This document shows, piece after piece, positions 44,646 through 50,738 of a DNA stretch of 50,738 nucleotides. Source of the stretch: Gammaproteobacteria bacterium (lineage in GTDB: Bacteria > Pseudomonadota > Gammaproteobacteria > SZUA-229); NCBI GenBank assembly GCA_026195895.1, contig JAPHRO010000005.1, positions 1 to 50,738 on the forward strand, given 5' to 3'. The notes under the pieces are model-generated. The model saw nothing but the letters and a program-made list of their open reading frames with translations. It was not told the origin of the DNA and searched no databases. Numbering within the stretch: position 1 is the first letter of the stretch; each line of letters opens with the position of its first letter. Position numbers and translations under genes: made by a program.

Positions 44646-44860
44646 CCGAATTTGTACTCCGTAACATCACCTGCTTCCACTTCCTCAATTCCTATCAGTA
44701 CCTCCTTTACAAAGCCCAGAGGTAGATCGGGGTTTTCTTCGGCCAGTTTCCCAATACGTGCCCAATATTCAATTTGTTTAGGCGGAGTACGGTGCATCGC
44801 CTTACCATGGGCAGTCGCATCATTAATCAGCTCATCTGACAGCTTGATAGCCTTGGCCAT
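44642..44860 (-). CDS. ParD-like antitoxin
   Basis: 72 residues from ATG 44860 (AAAGAG eight bases upstream; an ATG three codons earlier is too close). MAKAIKLSDELINDATAHGKAMHRTPPKQIEYWARIGKLAEENPDL matches the ParD-like type II antitoxin family, with a ribbon-helix-helix-like start. It precedes and overlaps the RelE/ParE-type toxin gene, the standard order. The pair could stabilise the island. Confidence 0.8.
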   Translation of the reverse strand: MAKAIKLSDELINDATAHGKAMHRTPPKQIEYWARIGKLAEENPDLPLGFVKEVLIGIEEVEAGDVTEYKFG

Positions 44861-44930
44861 ATCATTCACTCTTTAGTTATCTGAACTGAGTAACACTATA
44901 ATGCTATAGGTTTCGTAATGCAACCTATTG

Positions 44931-45407
44931 TTACCAATAACAACCATATACATTTTCCAGTATCTTGCGGCCTTTTCTTGGGTCTCCATCAATATAATCA
45001 ATCGTCTGCTGCTTAGATTTATGTCCAAGAAAGCGCTGTATAAATTGTATATCTATGCCTCGATCAGCCAACCTGGTAGCAAAACCACGCCTGCTAGAGT
45101 GTGAAGAGCCTTTCCGATTCACACGCTTAACCAGATCGCTCAGGAGCAGCTGTAGTCTGCTACAGAGGACATATTCTGCAATGCCACCATCGGTTTTTGC
45201 ATATTCGACATATTTGAATGTGAAGCCAGCATTGCCCTTGGCCAAGAAGACAGGGGAATCAGGCCTTAACCCCAGATAGTCATCATTATTGCTGGTACGC
45301 TTTCTATTCTGTTTACGCCAGAGTAGGTAATTGAAGACAGCTTCACGATGTTCCTTTTCGAGTATGTAAGCCCATCGAGTTCTAAGGACTATATAAAAAT
45401 GTATCCT
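44931..45407 (-). pseudogene. 5'-truncated tyrosine integrase
   Basis: The frame is open from just after a stop at 45408-45410 down to 44931 (158 codons) without an ATG start. It encodes the C-terminal part of an integrase: HREAVFNYLLWRKQNRK, GLRPDSPVFLAK, HxxR pair SSHSSRRGFATRL, His in FLGHKSKQQ and Tyr in TIDYIDG. The first catalytic Arg and the N-terminal domain are missing, so it is a remnant. Its SSHS(S/G)RR motif is like that of the left-edge integrase, and its 5' end points to the right edge of the island. Confidence 0.8.
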
Positions 45408-45950
45408 TTATTTGCCTTATTTTATCTGGGTTTGCAAAAACTCAATGCATACATCAATCTTTAAGAAAAATGTATATAAGAGGCCATAGAAAGATACATT
45501 TTGTACGCTGTTTTTACTAACTAACACCACCGTTGCAGATGAGTATACAATCTCTATGGTGGGCGTACGAGCGGTTTCTAAGCTCTTAAAACTACTATCC
45601 TCCTTTTTTAGGGTCATCCCTGATTTATCCAAAATATGCTATCAGGAGTGATTCTACCTACCCTTAGCGGACTCTACTCGCTGATGATGTCAGATCTCAC
45701 CCTGAAACGGTTATTAAGAGTTTTATATTTCGAAAATATATCTATAGCTGATATGCGGTGTTAGCAGTCAGTCACCTTCTCCACCATGAAGATATACAAT
45801 TTAGTCAAAAGCAGGCGTTCACAGTAATAATGCTAATCACCTTATTTTTCTTAGCCTGTCACCTATTTAGAAAATAAACAGAAAATTCAGTTTGATTTCA
45901 GCTTCCACTGTTACCTTTTAGGTCAGTAGAAGGCAAGAGGACTGAATTTA
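45408..45950. other. Gene-free right edge of the accessory island
   Basis: 543 AT-rich bases with no supportable gene; a 71-codon minus-strand ORF at 45417-45632 has no recognisable features. The truncated integrase stops at its left side and the cytochrome operon begins at its right side, so the junction between island and core chromosome is probably here. The operon promoter should lie in the last 100 bases. Confidence 0.5.
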
Positions 45951-46532
45951 ATGTCCAATTTATCAACAATTAAGGTATGGGATCCACTGGTGCGCTTTTT
46001 TCACTGGTCTCTGGTGAGTGCTTTTATCATCGCATATGTAACCGAAGAGAACTTGCTAGTAGTCCATAGCTGGGCTGGCTATTTAATTTTAGGGCTAATC
46101 AGTATCCGCTTCATCTGGGGATTTATCGGTACTCGGTATGCACGTTTTTCCAACTTTGTGTATTCACCCAAAAACATAATTCAGTTTTTAAAAGATACAT
46201 TTCTGCTTAGAGCTAAACGCTACATCGGCCATAATCCGGCCGGCGGTGCCATGGTTATACTGTTAATGGCCAGTCTTTTGATAACAACCACAAGCGGGAT
46301 TCTATTATTAGGTGCTGAAGAACAAGCGGGGCCAGTCGCCCACTGGTTTACACAGGCAGGCGGATTCTGGGCCAAGGCTCTTGAAGAACTGCACGAATTT
46401 TTCGCGAACTTTACGCTATTGCTTGTATTCACCCACGTCATTGGGGTCATTGTAGAAAGCATGATTCATAAAGAAAATTTAGTCTCTGCCATGTTATCTG
46501 GATTCAAATCCGCAGATCCTAAATCACACTAA
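45951..46532 (+). CDS. Cytochrome b561-type membrane protein
   Basis: 193 residues with four membrane segments and spaced His residues for two b hemes: FHWSLVSAF, VVHSWAGYLILG, and a third segment ending in LEELHEFFANFTLLLVFTHVIGVI. The start MSNLSTIKVWDPLVRFFHWSL is the usual one of the cytochrome b561 subunits found with DUF1924/SHP and diheme cytochromes. It should pass electrons from quinol to the periplasmic cytochromes encoded next. AGAGGA precedes the start. Confidence 0.92.
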   Translation: MSNLSTIKVWDPLVRFFHWSLVSAFIIAYVTEENLLVVHSWAGYLILGLISIRFIWGFIGTRYARFSNFVYSPKNIIQFLKDTFLLRAKRYIGHNPAGGAMVILLMASLLITTTSGILLLGAEEQAGPVAHWFTQAGGFWAKALEELHEFFANFTLLLVFTHVIGVIVESMIHKENLVSAMLSGFKSADPKSH

Positions 46533-46541
46533 GGAAATATT

Positions 46542-46958
46542 ATGAAATCACATATAGTCATTATTACATCGTTATTCATGCTTCCCATCAGTTTTTCCAT
46601 GGCCGACTCTAAAACTGTTGAGAATCTAATACAGAGTTATATAGCAAAAGGCGCAGCATCACCGAGTATTGAACAGGGTAAACAACTCTGGCAAAAAACA
46701 TTTACAGGCAAGGGTGAATTTCCTGAACGTAGCTGCGTTTCCTGTCATACAGATGATTTAACCGCACTGGGAAAACACGTGAAGACCAATAAAACGATTA
46801 AACCAATGGCGCCTTCAGCCAATCCAGAACGCTTAACTAGTTCCAGGAAAGTCGAAAAATGGTTTAAGCGTAATTGCAAATGGACACTAGGCCGTGAATG
46901 TACTGCACAGGAAAAAGCAAACATTCTTCTTTACATAAACAATCCAATTAGATTTTAG
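46542..46958 (+). CDS. DUF1924 (SHP-type) monoheme cytochrome c
   Basis: 138 residues: signal peptide MKSHIVIITSLFMLPISFSMA, one heme site CVSCH, and the DUF1924 pattern GKQLWQKTF...FPERSCVSCHTDDL...GKHVKTNKTIKPMAPSANPERLTSSRKVEKWFKRNC. This is the Sphaeroides heme protein (SHP) type, whose heme can bind oxygen or nitric oxide through an Asn ligand. It is co-transcribed between cytochrome b561 and a diheme cytochrome, the known SHP-DHC-b561 arrangement. Confidence 0.9.
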   Translation: MKSHIVIITSLFMLPISFSMADSKTVENLIQSYIAKGAASPSIEQGKQLWQKTFTGKGEFPERSCVSCHTDDLTALGKHVKTNKTIKPMAPSANPERLTSSRKVEKWFKRNCKWTLGRECTAQEKANILLYINNPIRF

Positions 46959-46967
46959 GAGCAGACA

Positions 46968-47531
46968 ATGAAAAGCACGCTAGCTATAACCGCTATTATT
47001 TTTACCGTCGGGTTTGTATCACTTCCTGTTGTCTTTAGTGATAACGACTTTCGGTGGGGGGAGCTGGAAGAATATAAACATAAATCTACAGGTGTCGCCA
47101 ATATCAGTAACCCAGTCTACAAGGAAGAATGTGGCAGTTGTCACATGGCCTATCCTCCTGGCCTGCTACCCGCGAGTTCATGGACAAAAATGATGTCGGG
47201 GCTGGAAGATCATTTTGGCGACAATGCAGAACTGGATGCAGATACTCATAAGGCTATTAGTGAATATCTACTGACCAATAGTGCGGATAAATCAGACTAC
47301 CGTCGTTCAAGCAAATTTAACAGATCCATCAAAGCTGAAGATGCACCTCTGCGCATATCCGAACTGCCCTATTTTAAACATGAACATGATGAGATCCCGG
47401 ATCGCATGGTCAAAGGCAACACCAAAGTCACGAGCTTTAGTCACTGTAATGCATGCCATACCAAGGCTGAGCAGGGTTCCTTCAACGAGCATGACATCCG
47501 TATACCCGGATATGGCCGATGGGATGATTAG
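46968..47531 (+). CDS. Diheme cytochrome c (DHC)
   Basis: 187 residues with a signal peptide (LAITAIIFTVGFVSLPVVFS) and two heme sites, CGSCH (ECGSCHMAYPPGLLPASSW) and CNACH (FSHCNACHTKAEQGSF). The family pattern LLPASSWTKMMSGLEDHFGDNAELD is clear. DHC passes electrons to the SHP-type cytochrome encoded just upstream. GGAG precedes the start. Confidence 0.92.
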   Translation: MKSTLAITAIIFTVGFVSLPVVFSDNDFRWGELEEYKHKSTGVANISNPVYKEECGSCHMAYPPGLLPASSWTKMMSGLEDHFGDNAELDADTHKAISEYLLTNSADKSDYRRSSKFNRSIKAEDAPLRISELPYFKHEHDEIPDRMVKGNTKVTSFSHCNACHTKAEQGSFNEHDIRIPGYGRWDD

Positions 47532-47545
47532 GGTATACTTTTGAT

Positions 47546-47860
47546 ATGTACCATAAACTTTCTATTTGGCCCATATTCATCGTAGCTATAACGGCATTTA
47601 GTCCGATATATATTGCTTATGCAGACAATGATTATATTGAAGCCAGACAGCTTCAGGAATCCGGTGAAATTTTACCTCTGGAATCTATACTCAAGCGGTT
47701 GAGGCAAACCTACCCTGGTAAAGTATTGGAAGTGGAACTCGAAAAAGAAGGTGGCAAGATTATTTATGAGATCGAAATACTGACTAAAAACGGTATTGTA
47801 AAAGAAATTTATATCGATGCAAAAACAGGTGACATAGTATTTACGGAAGAGGATGATTGA
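47546..47860 (+). CDS. PepSY domain periplasmic protein
   Basis: 104 residues: signal peptide (ITAFSPIYIAYA) and one PepSY domain (LQESGEILPLESILKRLRQTYPGKVLEVELEKEGGKIIYEIEILTK split by the usual strands). Such small PepSY proteins commonly precede QseBC-like two-component systems and may modulate the sensor in the periplasm. The start of the next gene lies right at its stop. Confidence 0.88.
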   Translation: MYHKLSIWPIFIVAITAFSPIYIAYADNDYIEARQLQESGEILPLESILKRLRQTYPGKVLEVELEKEGGKIIYEIEILTKNGIVKEIYIDAKTGDIVFTEEDD

Positions 47861-47862
47861 TC

Positions 47863-48528
47863 GTGCGCTTACTGCTTGCCGAAGATGATCATATTTTAGT
47901 AGAAAGCCTGAAAAAAGATTTAGAGCTGGCGGGATATGCGGTTGATGTGGCTAACAATGGCGTGGACGCAGAATATTTAGGCAATGAAATGGTCTATGAT
48001 ATTGCCGTGCTTGATCTTGGCTTGCCGCAACGCAATGGCATTGATGTTCTAAAAAACTGGCGTGCTAATAGCAATCAGTTACCCGTTATTGTGCTCACCG
48101 CACGTAATGCCTGGCATGAACGTGTAGACGGCTTTAAAGCAGGAGCTGATGATTATTTGGGTAAACCCTTCCATGTAGAGGAATTGAAAGCCAGGATTAC
48201 TGCTTTGCTTCACCGCTCGAGCCAGCAACCAGGGGGGCAATTAAACTCTAATGGACTGATCCTTGATGAGGAACAACAAACGGTAACAACGGATGACGGC
48301 CAATCACACAAGTTAACAGGTATCGAGTTTCGGTTGCTACGCTATTTTTTATTAAATGCAGGTCATGTGTTATCCAAATCTCGACTTACCGAACATGTCT
48401 ATGACTTTGACTCCGAAAAAGATAGCAATGTCATAGAGGTCTATGTCAGGCGGTTGCGCCAGCTACTCGGTAAAGAGCGTATTGAAACTCGCCGCGGCCA
48501 GGGCTATGTTTTCAGGGAAAAAGCCTGA
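47863..48528 (+). CDS. OmpR-family response regulator (QseB-like)
   Basis: 221 residues from GTG 47863, which has AGAGGA about nine bases upstream; a TTG at 47857 is the other option. Receiver domain: acidic pair EDD, phospho-acceptor Asp in IAVLDLGLPQRNG, Lys in LGKPFHVEE. C-terminal winged-helix DNA-binding domain: LTGIEFRLLRYFLLNAG...LTEHVYDFDSEKDSNVIEVYVRRLRQLLG. It likely regulates the cytochrome operon in which it lies. Its stop overlaps the kinase start. Confidence 0.93.
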   Translation: MRLLLAEDDHILVESLKKDLELAGYAVDVANNGVDAEYLGNEMVYDIAVLDLGLPQRNGIDVLKNWRANSNQLPVIVLTARNAWHERVDGFKAGADDYLGKPFHVEELKARITALLHRSSQQPGGQLNSNGLILDEEQQTVTTDDGQSHKLTGIEFRLLRYFLLNAGHVLSKSRLTEHVYDFDSEKDSNVIEVYVRRLRQLLGKERIETRRGQGYVFREKA

Positions 48529-49853
48529 TGCAATCATTACAGTCACGGCTCAGTACCGGCTTATTGCTCAGTTTAATCATCTGTTTTTCTGCTTTGTGGT
48601 TGCTGGTCAGCATTAATGTTGAGTTCCTATCCGAAGAATATATTGCATCTCGCATTCAACACGATACCGAAACACTGCTTAGTACAATCGATTTCGATAG
48701 TGAAAATAAACTGGTCCTCGATAGTTCTCGTATTGACCTGGTTTATCATCAGCCATTTTCTGGACACTATTATGTAATTAATACAAGCAATCAGCATGTC
48801 AATTCACGTTCATTGTGGGATCAATCACTCAATATAATAAAAACGGAAGCCGGTGTTCAACAACGCTCCCTGCAACAAGGCCCTGAACAGCAGTCTTTAC
48901 TGGTTGTTTCCAATAGCTTTAATAAAAAGGGAAACCAGATTTCTATTTCCATTGCTGAAGATCTTGGCCCCATACAGTCAAATATTAAGCAATTTCAATA
49001 TTGGTTTGCAGTAATGGCATTCAGCATGCTCTTTATTTTAGTGATATTGCAGATTTTAATACTACGCAGTAGCTTGAAACCATTAACTCGAACTCAGTCT
49101 GAATTAAAATCTCTTGAACAAGGAAAACTGGATAAATTGAGCACCGACTCGCCCAGTGAATTACGCCCGTTAATTAACGAAGTCAATCACTTGCTCTCTG
49201 TGGTAGAACAACGGTTGCGTCGTTCTAGGGATGCATCAAGTGATTTGGCTCATGCTATTAAGAAACCTTTAACCGTAATTCAGCAATTAACAGACAAAAA
49301 TGATATACCGGACGAAACAAAAGACATTCTTAAAAAACAGACGAATGACATTTTTCAACTGACTGATCGTATTTTAAAACGCGCTCGCCTGGCTGGTCAC
49401 AGCTATGGTGGCGCCCTATTTTCTTTTTCGAAAGATCTGCCTGATCTAATTAATACACTCGACATGATATACGCGAGTAAATCATTGAAAATAACGAAAA
49501 ACATACAGGACAATCTTATTTGTCCTATTGACCGAGAAGACACTCTGGAACTATTAGGCAACGTACTTGACAATGCTTATAAATGGTCATCAAGTAAAAT
49601 TAATCTTACAGTGAATATGAATTCCGATTTACATATTCGTATTGAGGATGATGGACCTGGTGCAGACCCAGAAAAAACAACCAGTCTTGCCACCCGAGGT
49701 GTCCGCCTGGATGAAAAAATGGAAGGTCATGGCTTTGGATTGGCAATTACCGCTGACATTGTTAATGATTACAGAGGAAAGATAAGTTTCAGTCGTTCTG
49801 AAGAGCTCGGCGGGTTCAGGACAGATATTTTACTGCCAGTACACAATCAATAA
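48528..49853 (+). CDS. Sensor histidine kinase (QseC/PhoQ-like)
   Basis: 441 residues: membrane segments at about 11-30 and 160-182 flank a periplasmic sensor domain; then a HAMP-like linker, HisKA with phospho-acceptor H242 in LAHAIKKPLTVIQQL, and a HATPase domain (GNVLDNAYKWSSS, EDDGPGAD, GHGFGLAI). The periplasmic domain is of the PhoQ-like alpha-beta type by size. It is paired with the regulator by an ATG/TGA overlap. The signal could be redox state, nitric oxide or a cation; the sequence does not decide. Confidence 0.92.
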   Translation: MQSLQSRLSTGLLLSLIICFSALWLLVSINVEFLSEEYIASRIQHDTETLLSTIDFDSENKLVLDSSRIDLVYHQPFSGHYYVINTSNQHVNSRSLWDQSLNIIKTEAGVQQRSLQQGPEQQSLLVVSNSFNKKGNQISISIAEDLGPIQSNIKQFQYWFAVMAFSMLFILVILQILILRSSLKPLTRTQSELKSLEQGKLDKLSTDSPSELRPLINEVNHLLSVVEQRLRRSRDASSDLAHAIKKPLTVIQQLTDKNDIPDETKDILKKQTNDIFQLTDRILKRARLAGHSYGGALFSFSKDLPDLINTLDMIYASKSLKITKNIQDNLICPIDREDTLELLGNVLDNAYKWSSSKINLTVNMNSDLHIRIEDDGPGADPEKTTSLATRGVRLDEKMEGHGFGLAITADIVNDYRGKISFSRSEELGGFRTDILLPVHNQ

Positions 49854-49865
49854 TCGAGTATACGC

Positions 49866-50330
49866 ATGACTAAATCGAAAGTTTTTCTATTACTAAGTGT
49901 TCTATTCTTTTCTGTAAATAGTTTTGCCTTAACTCCCGAGGCAATCGAAGGCAAAAAATTCTATCCTTCCTGCCATGTTTGCCACGATCCGAAACTCGAT
50001 CCGCCGCTCGGACCACCAATGTGGGGTGTTCAGCGACAGTACAAAAGAAACACACTGGATGAAGAGGATTTCGTTGAAACAATGGTTGAGTTCGTAAAAG
50101 CTCCGGCGCTTGAAAAGGTAATACACGAAGAAGCCGTCAAGCAACTGGGTTTAATGCCTCCATTACCATTGCCAGACGACATGTTAAGAAAAATAGCTAC
50201 ATATATACTGGAAGAACAATTTCAACCTCCCTGTGAACACTGGTCAATTGCAGTAAAACGTGCTTTAAAAAAAGGCGATCAAGAGCATGCAAAAAAAGAT
50301 CAAGTCATGCTAAAACGATTTTGTAATTAG
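49866..50330 (+). CDS. Monoheme c-type cytochrome
   Basis: 154 residues: signal peptide MTKSKVFLLLSVLFFSVNSFA, a single heme site CHVCH (YPSCHVCHDPKLDPPLGPPMWG), and a likely distal Met in LGLMPPLPLP. The C-terminal 40 residues are charged, with two Cys (PPCEHW, RFCN) that may form a disulfide. It begins 12 bases after the kinase stop and is the last gene of the operon. Confidence 0.85.
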   Translation: MTKSKVFLLLSVLFFSVNSFALTPEAIEGKKFYPSCHVCHDPKLDPPLGPPMWGVQRQYKRNTLDEEDFVETMVEFVKAPALEKVIHEEAVKQLGLMPPLPLPDDMLRKIATYILEEQFQPPCEHWSIAVKRALKKGDQEHAKKDQVMLKRFCN

Positions 50331-50702
50331 CAATCTATTTTTGCGTCTTTCCTATGTATCCATTCAATTACATGCCCGTTATAGGATCAGGCTAAATTAC
50401 CCAAGTGATGCCGTATGCGTCTTAATTGGGCAATTTTGGTCTTGTTGTGGCCTTAAATCCCAAATCACCAAGTGACGGCTATATGATATTTCTAAACCGT
50501 CGATATCCAGACAATTGAATGACTGCTTTGGAGGAATATCAGTATACTATCTGGTTATCACTGAATGACTGCTATGGGCCGGATTCTGCCTCCTGGACGA
50601 TCCAGCCCCGCTCTGGTCATACTGTTTGGCGACTATGCGGTGCGGTTTCAACCGGTCGATGCAACATCTATTCTCTAACTAAAGAGAAGGAGGATGTTGA
50701 AA
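50331..50702. other. Gene-free stretch ending in the left part of an IS30-like element
   Basis: 372 bases with a terminator-like hairpin (50394-50436), a 12-base direct repeat TGAATGACTGCT at 50516-50527 and 50562-50573, and sequence before the transposase start that should contain the insertion-sequence end. No gene is seen. Confidence 0.5.
50394..50436 (+). terminator. Terminator-like hairpin after the cytochrome operon
   Basis: Arms AAATTACCCAA (50394-50404) and TTGGGCAATTT (50426-50436) pair over 10 of 11 bases across a 21-base loop, about 65 bases after the last gene. No strong T run follows. Confidence 0.4.
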
Positions 50703-50738
50703 ATGAAACAACGACCCAGGATTTATTACACCGAAGAA
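50703..50738 (+). CDS. IS30-like transposase, 5' end only
   Basis: Twelve codons, MKQRPRIYYTEE, run off the window end. An AAGGAGG lies about ten bases before the ATG. The start resembles that of IS30-family transposases of Proteobacteria, but so few residues allow only a tentative call. Confidence 0.5.
   Translation, partial: MKQRPRIYYTEE

Noticed and set aside
45417..45632. 71-codon minus-strand ORF
   Set aside because: No ribosome-binding site, no family resemblance, and it sits in an AT-rich junction region.

Overview
The window looks like a gammaproteobacterial chromosome, probably from a sulfur-metabolising, cytochrome-rich lineage. The evidence is the queA-tgt-yajC-secD-secF synteny, YeeE/TusA/DsrE-type sulfur-relay genes, several periplasmic and outer-membrane c-type cytochromes, and a DUF1924-cytochrome b561-diheme cytochrome operon. 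No rRNA, tRNA or CRISPR array was recognised.

Layout. (1) 1-10250: a sulfur/selenium-type locus. It has a YeeE/YedE transporter (cut by the window start), a TusA-like carrier, three small DsrE-like or unassigned ORFs, a rhodanese lipoprotein, a five-heme lipoprotein cytochrome, a small secreted Cys protein, a three-heme cytochrome and a beta-barrel porin. A PAS histidine kinase and an NtrC-type regulator follow. A well-matched sigma-54 promoter lies inside the locus. The set resembles the Geobacter ext (extH/I/J/M/S) selenite/tellurite or electron-transfer clusters. (2) 10677-17354: a seven-gene RDD / SpoIIM / membrane protein / DUF4129 / DUF4350 / MoxR / DUF58 operon. (3) 17458-26452: a TIGR04219 outer-membrane protein, a hipBA toxin-antitoxin operon with three operator-like repeats, queA-tgt-yajC-secDF, and a convergent SCO1-like gene.

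(4) About 26.9-45.4 kb: a composite accessory island. At the left edge is a tyrosine recombinase preceded by short direct repeats. Next, on the minus strand, come a PD-(D/E)XK-like protein, an Mrr-like nuclease and a trypsin-like protease, all AT-rich. Upstream of these, also on the minus strand, is a complete type II CBASS operon (CD-NTase, Cap2 E1-E2, Cap3 JAMM peptidase, 2TM-SAVED effector). Then comes a second tyrosine recombinase divergent from a Tn7-like tnsA-tnsB-tnsC-tniQ operon with all recognisable catalytic residues. Small AT-rich genes follow, including an Xre/MbcA/ParS-type antitoxin-like ORF and a ParD/RelE-type toxin-antitoxin pair. The right edge is a 5'-truncated integrase that faces the left one.

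(5) 45951-50330: a cytochrome b561, a DUF1924 (SHP-type) cytochrome, a diheme cytochrome, a PepSY protein, a QseBC-like two-component system and a monoheme cytochrome form one operon. (6) The window ends in the first codons of an IS30-like transposase.

The best candidates for something new are three. One is the ext-like conduit joined to a YeeE-TusA-DsrE sulfur relay under apparent sigma-54/NtrC control, outside its usual Desulfuromonadales setting. The second is the trypsin-like protease/Mrr/PD-(D/E)XK module next to CBASS. The third is the Tn7-like element, which has no Cas genes and is paired with a tyrosine recombinase.
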